Numbered from the stretch's first letter, positions 23,697 to 32,554 are shown. The stretch is 64,000 nucleotides of DNA from CAZQXD01 sp964597315 (GCA_964597315.1 CAZQXD010000016.1:1-64000); one strand, 5' to 3'. Made by a program: numbers and translations. Notes: generated from the sequence alone by a model not told the origin.

Positions 23697-24866
23697 TCAG
23701 ACAGCTTGACGCAGGGAGGCTTCGGAAGCGACAGTCTGTTGGCGCCAGGACAGTGATTTATGCAGGGTCACTACCTCACCCAGAATCACCAGGGTCGGGG
23801 GTTTAACCCGATACCGCGCGGCCAGGGCCGGTAATTCGGCGAGAGTGCCGACGATCACCCGCTGCTCCGGGCTAGCGCCCCGCTCCACCAGGGCTGCGGG
23901 TCGAGAACCGGGGGCGCCGTGTTCCTGGAGTCGGGCGGCGAGCAGGGTCAAGGTGTGCAGGCCCATGTAGAACACCACGGTCTGGGTCGGCCGGGCCAGG
24001 GAGGCCCAATCCAGGTCCAGGTCCCCCGACTTGAGGTGACCGGTAACGAAGGTGACGCTTTGGGCGAAATCCCGGTGGGTCAGGGGAATGCCCCCATATG
24101 CGGCGCAGCCGTTGGCGGCGGTGATGCCCGGCACCACTTGAAAAGGAATCCCGGCCTCGGCCAGAGTCTGAAGTTCCTCGCCTCCACGGCCAAACACGAA
24201 GGGGTCCCCCCCCTTTAGCCGACAGACCCGCTTGCCCTGACGAGCCAGGTCCACCAGCAGTTGATTGATGGCCTCCTGAGGTAGGCTGTGATTGTCCCGA
24301 GCCTTGCCCACGAAGCGCCGCTCGGCGGCGGGATTGACTCGGGCGACGATCTCCGGGGCCACCAGGCGATCATAGAGCACCACGTCGGCCCGCTCCATCA
24401 GCCGCAAGGCCCGTAGGGTTAAAAGTTCAGGATCGCCAGGACCGGCGCCGACCAGATAGACCTCTCCTAAAGGCGGGCTAGCAGGGTTGTCCGGTGGTTC
24501 AGGGGTGGCGGCTGGCTGCTCCTGGGGCAACACCAGAGTACCCAGTTCGGGGGTTCCGGGCACACTGACCGTGACGCCCAAACGCCGGGCATGTTCCGCC
24601 ACCCAGCGGTTGCTCAGAGCATTGTCAGTGGCGGCTATCACCAGGGCCAGACCTTCCAGCATGCCTGGATTGAAGCAACCGGGCATATGGCGCAGACGGC
24701 CAGCATCGCGTAAAATCAGCAGTTCCTCGTCCAAACGAGATGCCACCACCTGTACCCGAGCGCCGGCGTTCAGCAGCCGCCGCGCCGCGTCCAGGGCAGC
24801 CGCGCCCCCACCCACCACCAGACAGGAACGGTCCTCAAAATTCAGCAAGGCCGGGAATAACGCCAT
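23697..24866 (-). CDS. cysG: CysG-like uroporphyrinogen-III methyltransferase with a shortened siroheme-synthase domain
   Basis: 389 residues against about 460 for CysG. Residues 1-~115 keep the NAD-binding fold of precorrin-2 dehydrogenase (CLVVGGGAAALDAARRLL). The helical dimerisation/chelatase domain is missing, replaced by a Pro-rich linker of about 25 residues. The position of the catalytic Asp (Asp104 in Salmonella CysG, in NVVDAP) aligns to Gly in VSVPGTPELG. Residues ~135-389 are a complete CobA/SUMT methyltransferase (YLVGAGPGDPELLTLRA; RLKGGDPFVFGRGGEE; VPGITAANGCAAYGGIPLTH). It probably still makes precorrin-2; the later steps may be done elsewhere. ATG 24866 is preferred over GTG 24872. 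Confidence 0.85.
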   Translation of the reverse strand: MALFPALLNFEDRSCLVVGGGAAALDAARRLLNAGARVQVVASRLDEELLILRDAGRLRHMPGCFNPGMLEGLALVIAATDNALSNRWVAEHARRLGVTVSVPGTPELGTLVLPQEQPAATPEPPDNPASPPLGEVYLVGAGPGDPELLTLRALRLMERADVVLYDRLVAPEIVARVNPAAERRFVGKARDNHSLPQEAINQLLVDLARQGKRVCRLKGGDPFVFGRGGEELQTLAEAGIPFQVVPGITAANGCAAYGGIPLTHRDFAQSVTFVTGHLKSGDLDLDWASLARPTQTVVFYMGLHTLTLLAARLQEHGAPGSRPAALVERGASPEQRVIVGTLAELPALAARYRVKPPTLVILGEVVTLHKSLSWRQQTVASEASLRQAV

Positions 24867-25001
24867 TGACACCCTACCCCTTTTAGACTAATCCTGGTCC
24901 ACTATAGTCAAGGAAGTTGATAATCAGAAAGAATGTTTTATCCTATTTATATTCTGTAGTGATATATAATCCTTGACGGTTCGACCGCACGGGATACCGC
25001 C

Positions 25002-25979
25002 GTGAAGCTTCAGCAACTACGCTACCTGACCGCTATCGCCAAGAATAATCTGAACATTTCGGCGGCGGCGGAAAGCCTCTATACCTCCCAGCCTGGGGTG
25101 AGCAAACAGATTCGGTTGCTGGAAGACGAGCTGGGAATCGAGTTATTCAACCGCAACGGTAAGCACCTGACCCATATCACCCCCGCTGGGCGGCATATCA
25201 TTGAACGAGCGGAAACGATTCTTCGGGAAGTACGCAATATCCAGACCTTGGCTGAAGAGTTCCGGGACGATACCCGGGGCAATTTATCCATCGCCACAAC
25301 CCATACCCAAGCCCGCTATGCCCTCCCCAGGGTGGTGCAGAAATTCCGGGAACACTACCCGGCCGTGGCCCTACAACTTCACCAAGGCTCTCCCACCCAG
25401 ATCGCCGAAATGGCCGCCGCCGGCACCGTGGACTTCGCCATTGCCACCGAGGCCATGGAGTTGTTCGAAGATTTGGTGATGATGCCTTGTTATCGCTGGA
25501 ATCGCTGCGTTCTCGCCCCTATAGCCCATCCCCTATCCAAAGTTCGGGGCGAACTCACCCTGGCCGAGGTAGCCCGGTATCCGCTGGTTACCTATGTGTT
25601 CGGATTTACCGGTCGGTCCCGGCTGGACGAGGCGTTCCGCGGTCAAAAACTCAACCCCACGGTGGCCTTTACCGCCACCGACGCGGATGTGATCAAGACC
25701 TATGTGCGCCTGGGTTTGGGCGTGGGCATCATCGCCCGCATGGCCTATGACCCGGAGACGGATCGGGACCTGATGGCCTTGGACGCCAGCCACTTGTTCA
25801 CCTCCAGCACTACCCGAATCGGCTTTCGGCGCGGCACTTTTCTCAGGGGGTATATGTACGACTTTATAGAGATTTTCGCGCCCCACCTAAATGCCCGCAG
25901 GGTACAGGCGGCGGAGCGCACCCAATCCTCCGACGAACTCAATGCCTTGTTCGATGGCCTGGAACTGCCAGCCTATTGA
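25002..25979 (+). CDS. cysB: CysB-family LysR transcriptional regulator
   Basis: 325 residues, the length of CysB. LysR HTH at 1-60 (MKLQQLRYLTAIAKNNLNIS; LYTSQPGVSKQIRLLEDELG), then the CysB-type effector domain (IATTHTQARYALPRVVQKFR; VGIIARMAYDPETD). CysB senses N-acetylserine/O-acetylserine and activates sulfate assimilation, and related Cbl acts on sulfonate genes. It is divergent from cysG, with an AT-rich 135-base shared region (24867-25001) suited to divergent promoters. The start is GTG 25002. Confidence 0.92.
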   Translation: MKLQQLRYLTAIAKNNLNISAAAESLYTSQPGVSKQIRLLEDELGIELFNRNGKHLTHITPAGRHIIERAETILREVRNIQTLAEEFRDDTRGNLSIATTHTQARYALPRVVQKFREHYPAVALQLHQGSPTQIAEMAAAGTVDFAIATEAMELFEDLVMMPCYRWNRCVLAPIAHPLSKVRGELTLAEVARYPLVTYVFGFTGRSRLDEAFRGQKLNPTVAFTATDADVIKTYVRLGLGVGIIARMAYDPETDRDLMALDASHLFTSSTTRIGFRRGTFLRGYMYDFIEIFAPHLNARRVQAAERTQSSDELNALFDGLELPAY

Positions 25980-25985
25980 TCGGTT

Positions 25986-27649
25986 TCAATGCCGGATACC
26001 CCGCCGGTAGACGACCACCCTGTCACGTCCTTCGTGTTTGGCGGCATACACGGCCCTGTCAGCGGCCTGTACCAGTTCCTCGCAGGTCTGAAAAGACGGA
26101 CAGCCGCGTATATGGGTGGCTACCCCCACGGAAGCGGTGATCTGGATGGTCTGGCCATTGGATAGCCGGTAAGGATGTTCTCGTATCACGCCCACCAGCC
26201 GCTCCATCAGCTTACTAGCCGTACTTTCTCCCATTCCCGGCAGCACCAGCAGAAACTCCTCGCCGCCGTACCGAGCCACCACGTCGGTCTGGCGAACGTG
26301 GGTAATCAGTATTCGCGCCATCGACACCAGCACTTCGTCCCCCGCCTGATGGCCAAAGCTATCATTGATCATCTTGAAATGGTCAATGTCAAGAAAAGCG
26401 ATGGTCAACGGCCAGCCGTGGACTGTCGCCTGGTCGAATTCTTTGGCCAAGGCTAAATCCAGATAGCGGCGATTATACAGTCCGGTAAGCCCATCCCGCC
26501 GACTTTGCTCTTCCAGGGTCCGGGTGCGGTTCTCCAGAACTTCGGCTCGTTCTTTGGCCTCATTGGCCTCATGGGATAGCCGCATATTGCGAATGACCAG
26601 CAGTTCCCGAGCCTGGTCCAGAATGCCAGCGATCTGGGCCGCATCCACTAACTCCACCTNNNNNNNNNNNNNNNNNNNNNNNNNNNNNNNNNNNNNNNNN
26701 NNNNNNNNNNNNNNNNNNNNNNNNNNNNNNNNNNNNNNNNNNNNNNNNNNNNNNNNNNNTCCCGAGCCTGGTCCAGAATGCCAGCGATCTGGGCCGCATC
26801 CACTAACTCCACCTCGAACAGCTTGGCCAACTCGGGGAGGGCATCACCCATGGACTCCAACACGGACTGATAGTCCTCGCCATCGAGCTTCAGCCAACGG
26901 TGGGCGAACTCAGCGCCCGCGTCGGTCAGGGTCTGGTCTTCGGGGTGTAACCAGGCATCGGCGATGCGTCCAGACAGCGCCACGCACAGGACAACGGGGT
27001 CCGATTCGCCATCCACATGCTCGGGATTTTGGCTTCCGGCCACTGCCCGGCGCAGATATTCGGGCATATTCCATTGCTCTAGCAGCCAGGCGCCCACCTC
27101 GGCATGATCCGCGCCGAACAATTCCTGTTCGGCTTCGGCCAGCCGGTCTTGATCGGGATTTCCGGCCACCAAGGGTCCGTATTCGTTCGGTAGCATGGTG
27201 TCCAAAACCAACATGCCAATATCCTGGAGCAGTCCCGCTAGGAACAGTTCCTCCCGGTTCCCGGCGTCAAGCCGCTCGCCCAGGGTACGGCTGGCCTCGG
27301 CCGCCAACAGAGAACGCCGCCAATAGCAGTTAATATCAAATCCATGGTGTCGACTACTGGTCAGGGACCCGCTCAGGGAGAAGCTCAGGGCCAGGGTGAG
27401 GGCGGTGTTCAAACCCAGCAGACCCAAGGCTTGGCGCAGATTTTCGGTTTTACGGCGCAGACCGTACAGGGGGGAATTAGCCACTTTGAGCAGCTTTGTG
27501 GCCAAGGCTGGGTCCAGGGACACCACATCCGCCACCTCCATAATGCCCACATCAGGGTCATTGCCCAAATCAACGATCCGTAACGCCACGCTTGGCATGG
27601 TGGGCAGGCTTCGGCACAGCTTCAGCCTTTTTTCTAACCCAGCGTGCAT
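25986..27649 (-). CDS. HDOD-GGDEF signalling protein (gene interrupted only by a scaffold gap)
   Basis: Read through the gap, this is one 502-residue protein. Residues 1-~205 are an HDOD domain (LEKRLKLCRSLPTMPSVALR; FLAGLLQDIGMLVLD), a coiled coil follows (~300-345), then a GGDEF diguanylate cyclase domain with RYGGEEFLLVLPG as active site. The 55 bases before the N run (26605-26659) are identical to the 55 after it (26760-26814). Removing the N run and one copy (155 bases) restores an open frame exactly. HDOD-GGDEF proteins link stress or chemotactic signals to c-di-GMP; the signal here is unknown. It is monocistronic on the minus strand. Confidence 0.85.
26660..26759. other. Assembly gap of 100 N
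   Basis: Exactly 100 unknown bases flanked by an identical 55-base sequence on both sides. The overlap length and the round gap size point to two de Bruijn-graph contigs that share a terminal k-mer and were joined by a scaffolder. The true distance is probably zero. Confidence 0.95.
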
Positions 27650-27776
27650 ACGTGGACCTCCTATAATGATTTTGTTTAAAAGGCGAGGTGATCGTACTGC
27701 GTCTGAGACATCGACCGATTGGCCAATCCCTTTAGGATGAAGCAGCGGATGAGTAAAATTTTAAAATGCGGTTATG

Positions 27777-28025
27777 TTAAATAACCCTCCACCGGCCGCC
27801 AGCGGCCTGCACCTGTAGGAACAGAAACTCGTCGAGTCCTACACTGGCAGTGCACACGAGAGGAAAGGCCGTTTGCTTTTTGGTGGCATCGACCCCGTTA
27901 AAAAACATGGCCTGGGGACAGTTGCGGATCTGCGTGTGGTGACGCCTTCGGGCGATCCCGGATAGGAAGGTGATCGATACCGCCGTCCCTGCTCTCAACT
28001 TTGACCCAATCACGGGAGCATCGCC
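27777..28025 (+). ncRNA. Presumed left end of the IS110 element with candidate bridge RNA
   Basis: About 250 bases without a credible gene lie directly upstream of the IS110-type transposase. In IS110-group elements such as IS621 this left-end non-coding region encodes the bridge RNA that guides recombination. The right flank is much shorter (about 60 bases), as in that group. I could not fix the exact ends or loops by eye. The remaining bases 27650-27776 are the upstream region of the HDOD-GGDEF gene. Confidence 0.4.
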
Positions 28026-29390
28026 ATGGCACAGCCCGGAACCAAGAAGCGTAGCCGCAAGAAGCGGCTTTCCAGCGTCAATCCGAATGTTGCTGGAATC
28101 GATGTCGGCTCTCAGTTCCACGTCGTTGCCGTACCAGAGGACCGGGACGAGGAGCCTGTTCGTACCTTCGATAGTTTCACCGGCGATCTTCACCGGTTGG
28201 CCGACTGGTTGGTCGCGTGCCGGATCGAATCGGTTGCTATCGAGTCCACCGGGATCTACTGGATTCCGCTCTACGAGATTTTGGAGTCACGCGGCATCGC
28301 CGTCGTCGTCGCCAATGCCCGCGATGTGAAGCACGTGCCGGGGCGCAAGACCGACGTCAATGATGCCCAGTGGTTGCAGCAGCTTCACGAGTACGGCCTG
28401 CTGCGCGGCAGCTTTCACCCGCCAGCGGATATTGCCGCTCTGCGAGCGTATCTACGTCAACGCGAACGCCTGCTTGACTATGCGGCCTCGCACATCCAGC
28501 ACATGCAGAAAGCGCTGATGCAGATGAACCTGCAATTGCAGCATGTCGTTTCCGACATCACGGGCAAGACCGGTATGCGCATTATCCGAGCCATTCTCGA
28601 TGGGACGCGTGAGCCGAGCGTGCTGGCGGAGCTTCGCGATGTTCGCTGTAAAGCCTCTACCGAGACGATTGCCCATGCGCTGGAAGGAAACTACCGTCCC
28701 GAGCACTTGTTCGCCTTGGGGCAGGCGGCGGCGCTCTACGATGTCTATCAGCAGCATGTCGCTGAGTGCGATCAACGGCTGGAGATATTGCTAGAGCGCC
28801 TCCGCGCGCCAGAGCCACCAGCGACACCGCTTCGCGCGCCGAGACACCGGACCCGCCAATCGAACGCGCTGAATTTCGATGTCCGTTCTGCCCTATACGC
28901 CATGATTGGTGTAGACCTGACCCAGATTCATGGCTTCGGTCCCTCGCTGGCCCTCAAACTGGTTAGCGAGTGCGGGACGGACATGTCTCAGTGGCCAACC
29001 GCCAAGCACTTCACTTCCTGGTTATGCTTGGCTCCCGGCAACAAGGTCTCGGGTGGCAAAGTACTGTCCACCCATACGCGCCGCTCGAAAAATCGCACCA
29101 GTGCTTTGCTCCGGCTGGCGGCTGTCAATGTCGGCAAAACCGACAGCGCGCTGGGGGCATTCTATCGACGCTTGGCTGCGCGCATAGGCAAGGCCAAGGC
29201 GGTAACGGCCACGGCGCGCAAGCTGGCGATCCTTTTCTACAACACACTCCGCTACGGCACCGACTACAGCGACCCAGGCGCTTCGTATTACGAAGAACGC
29301 CACCGTGCCCGGGTCGTGCAGAATCTGGAACGGCGAGCCAAGCAGTTCGGCTATACCCTGGAGCCAGCCACCGTAGAGGGAGTTTCTTAG
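28026..29390 (+). CDS. IS110-family transposase (recombinase)
   Basis: 454 residues. The N-terminal DEDD RuvC-like domain is intact: Asp in AGIDVGSQFH (~25), Glu in VAIESTGIYW (~73) and Asp residues in RKTDVNDAQWL (~113). The C-terminal Transposase_20 domain is present (MIGVDLTQIHGFGPSLALKL; WLCLAPGNKVSGGK) with the family's catalytic Ser region. Ribosome site GGGAG precedes ATG 28026. The gene is full length and looks active. It sits between the HDOD-GGDEF and DUF599 genes without disrupting either coding frame. Confidence 0.92.
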   Translation: MAQPGTKKRSRKKRLSSVNPNVAGIDVGSQFHVVAVPEDRDEEPVRTFDSFTGDLHRLADWLVACRIESVAIESTGIYWIPLYEILESRGIAVVVANARDVKHVPGRKTDVNDAQWLQQLHEYGLLRGSFHPPADIAALRAYLRQRERLLDYAASHIQHMQKALMQMNLQLQHVVSDITGKTGMRIIRAILDGTREPSVLAELRDVRCKASTETIAHALEGNYRPEHLFALGQAAALYDVYQQHVAECDQRLEILLERLRAPEPPATPLRAPRHRTRQSNALNFDVRSALYAMIGVDLTQIHGFGPSLALKLVSECGTDMSQWPTAKHFTSWLCLAPGNKVSGGKVLSTHTRRSKNRTSALLRLAAVNVGKTDSALGAFYRRLAARIGKAKAVTATARKLAILFYNTLRYGTDYSDPGASYYEERHRARVVQNLERRAKQFGYTLEPATVEGVS

Positions 29391-29531
29391 GAAATCAATA
29401 GACAACCCCGACCACTCCGCACCTGGACTTAGATTGAAAGCGGCTGGCGACTGGTGAGTGGCCATGCTACCCGTTCAGAACCACCATACTGTCCCGATAT
29501 AATCTTCCACCCCTTTGCAAAGGTCCTCCTC

Positions 29532-30215
29532 GTGCTTCAGTTCACTGTCGCGGATTACCTCGCCCTAGCCTGGTTTCTATTGAGTTGGGTAGGCTATACG
29601 GTGGCTGCCGACCATACCCGGTTACGGCACCGTAGCATAACCGTCATCATGGACCGGCACCGGGAGCGCTGGATGCAAACCATGCTATGCCGGGACGATC
29701 CTCGAGTGGTGGATACCATCATTCAGGGCAGTCTGCTTAGCGGCATTGCATTTTTCGCGTCCACCTCGATCATTGTAGTGGGCGGGCTGGTAGCCATGCT
29801 CGGCGCCACTGACCGGGCCATGGACGTGCTGTCCGAACTGCCCTTCGCGGTCACACCCAATGCTGCGGAATGGGAGCTGAAGCTGTTACTGTTGACAACG
29901 ATTTTCGTATACGCTTTCTTCAAATTCGCCTGGTCATTTCGGCTGCTCAAATACTGTTCCATTCTAATCGGCGCCGCCCCCCTGAGCCGGGAATCCACAC
30001 CCAACAACAAACGCTACGCCCAGCGCATCGCCAAATTGATCAGCCTGGAGGCCAAGCATTTTAACCAGGGCCTGCGGGCATTCTTCTTCGCCTTGGGGGC
30101 GTTGGGTTGGTTTGTTCATCCCTATGTCTTCATAGCCGCCACCGCTTGGGTGACTATGGTGCTGTACCGGCGGGAGTTTCGCTCCCGATCACTCGCGTTG
30201 CTCAAAGAACTCTAA
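29532..30215 (+). CDS. DUF599 family membrane protein
   Basis: 227 residues with four or five transmembrane segments (DYLALAWFLLSWVGYTV near the start; ASTSIIVVGGLVAMLGA; LLLLTTIFVYAFFKFAWSFR; LGALGWFVHPYVFIAATAWV), the DUF599 layout. Function is unknown. I chose GTG 29532 because family members begin a few residues before DYLALAW and AAAGG lies about ten bases upstream. The first in-frame ATG at 29454 would add 26 residues encoded next to the IS110 right end and is unlikely. Confidence 0.75.
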   Translation: MLQFTVADYLALAWFLLSWVGYTVAADHTRLRHRSITVIMDRHRERWMQTMLCRDDPRVVDTIIQGSLLSGIAFFASTSIIVVGGLVAMLGATDRAMDVLSELPFAVTPNAAEWELKLLLLTTIFVYAFFKFAWSFRLLKYCSILIGAAPLSRESTPNNKRYAQRIAKLISLEAKHFNQGLRAFFFALGALGWFVHPYVFIAATAWVTMVLYRREFRSRSLALLKEL

Positions 30216-30298
30216 AATATCCGGGGCCGAGCACGCCGAGAACGCTGCTGCTGAAAACCGATGTAAAATGAAGATGATGATATAAAATATCAATAGAT

Positions 30299-30574
30299 TC
30301 ATCTTCGCAAAGAATAGCCCTGGGGCAAGCGCCCCAAATCCCCCTCACTGAACAAAAAGCTGAGCATGTGCTGCTCAATCAATGCCAAGTGCCGAGGGTC
30401 GGCGGTCGTCAAACGGTTTTCATTGATAATCGTGGCCAGACGCCGCAGCCACAGTTGCCACCCTTCCTTGGACACATTGTCGTAGATCCGCAGGCCCAGG
30501 GGACCGGGGTATGGGGGCCTGTCCAACGCCTCGGCTTCTCGTCCCAGATGCTGGCAGTACACGGTACGTGGCAT
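30299..30574 (-). CDS. yggX: Fe(2+)-trafficking protein YggX
   Basis: 91 residues, the usual length. Conserved features are MPRTVYCQHLGREAEALDRP with the single Cys at ~7, PYPGPLGLRIYDNVSKEGW, and NENRLTTADPRH. YggX protects Fe-S clusters from oxidative damage and influences iron handling in the cytoplasm. ATG 30574 follows GGAGA; the longer frame to 30622 is not supported. It is divergent from the IscA/HesB-like gene, 100 bases away, which shares the Fe-S theme. Confidence 0.93.
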   Translation of the reverse strand: MPRTVYCQHLGREAEALDRPPYPGPLGLRIYDNVSKEGWQLWLRRLATIINENRLTTADPRHLALIEQHMLSFLFSEGDLGRLPQGYSLRR

Positions 30575-30674
30575 GGAGGTTCTCCGCCGGAACATTCCCG
30601 GTATTGGGGAATAGGAGTACACTCAATACTGAGTGCCTTAGTCAGATTTTACACCCTGCTCAAGGAGCGCCACC

Positions 30675-31100
30675 ATGTTGGAACGTCTGTTCCAGCGCCA
30701 AACCCAGCCTTCTGAAACCGTGCCGCCGGTTTTCCCGGATTGTCTGGTTGATACCGACATCCGCCTCAGCCCCGCAGCCCAGGAACGGATGCGGCTGTTG
30801 TTCAGCGACGCTGATTCGGAAGTCAAAGCCATCCGCATATACGTCAGTGGTGGCGGTTGCCACGGTATGACTTACGGCATGACGTTTACCGACAATCTGA
30901 GTCCCCTGGACGCCGTGTTGGAAGGTGACGGCTACCGTATCGCCGTGGACGCCGTGGCTTTGAATTTCCTGCATGGCTGTCATATCGACTATCGCCGACA
31001 GGGTCCTAACGAAAGCTTCGTATTCAGTGATGTGTTCAAAATCGTGGGCGGTTCCGGGGCTTGTGGAGGTTGCGCCAGCGCCGGCGGTTCCCGCTATTGA
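30675..31100 (+). CDS. IscA/HesB-like (A-type carrier) protein with unusual Cys pattern
   Basis: 141 residues. The HesB/IscA fold is visible from ~30 (RLSPAAQERMRLLF; IRIYVSGGGCHGMTYGM). Canonical A-type carriers use one Cys plus a C-terminal C-x-C. Here Cys62 (GGGCHG) is conserved, but the C-terminus is CGGC (Cys130, Cys133, C-x2-C), and an extra Cys102 lies in LHGCHIDY. It probably binds an Fe-S cluster or iron, perhaps in a specialised role. AAGGAG precedes ATG 30675. It overlaps the ATP-grasp-like gene by about 38 bases, so the two are likely cotranslated. Confidence 0.75.
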   Translation: MLERLFQRQTQPSETVPPVFPDCLVDTDIRLSPAAQERMRLLFSDADSEVKAIRIYVSGGGCHGMTYGMTFTDNLSPLDAVLEGDGYRIAVDAVALNFLHGCHIDYRRQGPNESFVFSDVFKIVGGSGACGGCASAGGSRY

Positions 31101-32274
31101 TCCACCCGCCACTGCCGCCCTTTCTGACCTCGCGAACGCCAACCGGGCGGCGCGGCGCCGGGTGCTGCTATTGGCTCTCGGAGACGGCGCCCGTCTATCG
31201 GCCTGGTTGGCTACCCTGCAACGCTTTGGATTGGAGCCATTGCTGGCCTCCTGTCTCGGATCGCGACTGGTTCCGGCGCCGGAGACGGGATTGGCCCTGC
31301 CGGTCGATCCCAGCCCCTGGCAACTATCTGCCCTGGCCGACACGGCACGCCCATGGCCTGTGGCGGCGGTGTTGCCCGGAGACAGGACCAGTCAAGAACC
31401 GGCGGCGGCGCTGGCCCGACGTCTTAAACTGCCTTGTCCCTGCCCGCCCCCGCGCCAGAATCCGGCACAATTTCGGCGACAACTGCTCGACGCCGGCTTG
31501 CTTATTCCCCGGTTCCGGCATTTGGACCCGGATCGCCCCTTGGCTGGCCAACTGGGCGGCCTTCGCTATCCGTGCATCCTGCGCGGCCCCCGGGGCGGGC
31601 GCCAGGCCGACAGTGCCTGGGCCTTGCTCCGGTTATGCCGTAGATGGGGTAAACGGCAACGACGTGGCCTACTGGCGGAAGACTACATCTGGGGAGTGGA
31701 GTGCCGGTTGTTGGGCTTGCTGATCAGAGGCCGGTTGCACCCTCTCGCCCTCTGCGACCGGGTAGAACCGGAAGTCGGCTGGGTGACCCCTTCACGGTTG
31801 CCGCCGCCCCTGCAAGGGACGCTTCTGGCCGACGCGGAACGGGCTTGCGCCGCCTTGGAACTGGAAGCGGGACTGGTGCGGGTGCGGGTGCGGGTCAATC
31901 GCGCCGGAGTCTGGTTCCTGGGGATTGACGCCGATACCGGCTCCGGGCCTTGGAACAAACTGCGGGAAGCCCTCACCGGCGGCGTCTTCGAAACACTGAT
32001 CCTGGCCGGCCTGCTGGGTCTGCCACCGTCGAACCCACAGATCGGGTCCGTGGGCGTGGCGCCAATTTTCGCGCCACGCCGTGCCCGGCTGCGCCGATTG
32101 GAGGGACTTCGAGCCGCCACCTGCCTACCCTTGGTCCGGGAGGTATCCCTGCATCCCAACAGTGAGGCGGGCTTGTTGTGCCTGATCCGGGTACGGGCGC
32201 CCTCTCCCGAGCAGGCGGAGACGGCCTTACGGATCGCCCGGGCTCGTCTGCGGGTGATTGTCGCGCCCCGCTAA
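31063..32274 (+). CDS. ATP-grasp-like protein, possibly catalytically inactive
   Basis: About 403 residues. The order of elements follows ATP-grasp carboxylate-amine ligases or biotin-carboxylase relatives: a pre-ATP-grasp domain (RRVLLLALGDGARLSAWLAT), YPCILRGPRGGRQA at the ATP-binding Lys region (Lys replaced by Arg), EDYIWGVECRLLGLLI, and a C-terminal strand where family members have E-I-N-P-R but this protein has FLGIDADTG. The Mg-ligating Glu and Asn thus appear lost. The start is uncertain: GTG 31063 gives a conventional N-terminus; ATG 31030 is possible. It ends just before a bidirectional terminator. Function unknown. Confidence 0.55.
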   Translation: MEVAPAPAVPAIDPPATAALSDLANANRAARRRVLLLALGDGARLSAWLATLQRFGLEPLLASCLGSRLVPAPETGLALPVDPSPWQLSALADTARPWPVAAVLPGDRTSQEPAAALARRLKLPCPCPPPRQNPAQFRRQLLDAGLLIPRFRHLDPDRPLAGQLGGLRYPCILRGPRGGRQADSAWALLRLCRRWGKRQRRGLLAEDYIWGVECRLLGLLIRGRLHPLALCDRVEPEVGWVTPSRLPPPLQGTLLADAERACAALELEAGLVRVRVRVNRAGVWFLGIDADTGSGPWNKLREALTGGVFETLILAGLLGLPPSNPQIGSVGVAPIFAPRRARLRRLEGLRAATCLPLVREVSLHPNSEAGLLCLIRVRAPSPEQAETALRIARARLRVIVAPR

Positions 32275-32300
32275 TGGGATTGGCGGACCCTAGAAATGCA

Positions 32301-32324
32301 AGACCCCGCCCTCGGGCGGGGTCT
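32301..32324. terminator. Bidirectional intrinsic terminator
   Basis: AGACCCCGCC (32301-32310) pairs exactly with GGCGGGGTCT (32315-32324) around a 4-base loop, followed by TTTC-like bases on the plus strand and TGCATTTCTA after it on the minus strand. It separates the convergent ATP-grasp-like and csp genes. Confidence 0.75.
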
Positions 32325-32350
32325 TTCGCCGGAACGGCTGCGAATCAGGG

Positions 32351-32554
32351 TTATTGGGCGATCACGTTGCTCGCTTGCAAGCCCTTAGGGCCCTGTTGTA
32401 CGTCGAAGGAAACTTTTTGGTTTTCTTTCAGTACCTTGAACCCGCTGCCTTGGATGGCTTTGTAATGAACGAAAACGTCGGGACCACCGCCATCCTGAGT
32501 GATGAAGCCAAAACCCTTTTCTTCGCTAAACCATTTAACCGTGCCTGTAGCCAT
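32351..32554 (-). CDS. Cold-shock domain protein (CspA family)
   Basis: 67 residues, a single cold-shock domain. RNP1 is KGFGFIT (~14) and RNP2 is DVFVHYKAI (~26); the start MATGTVKWFSEEKGFGF is typical. It binds single-stranded nucleic acids and melts RNA structure. AAGGTAAAG precedes ATG 32554. The 345 bases between this gene and the divergent hydrolase gene (32555-32899) hold no other gene and could carry a long 5' leader, common for cold-shock genes. Which Csp paralogue it is cannot be decided. Confidence 0.95.
   Translation of the reverse strand: MATGTVKWFSEEKGFGFITQDGGGPDVFVHYKAIQGSGFKVLKENQKVSFDVQQGPKGLQASNVIAQ

Noticed and set aside
26605..26814. A 55-bp direct repeat that might be a mobile-element duplication
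   Set aside because: The copies flank exactly 100 N and collapsing them restores a gene, so it is an assembly overlap.
27777..28193. A 138-codon minus-strand frame over the IS110 left end
   Set aside because: It overlaps the transposase start, has no recognisable domain, and the region is better explained as the element's non-coding end.
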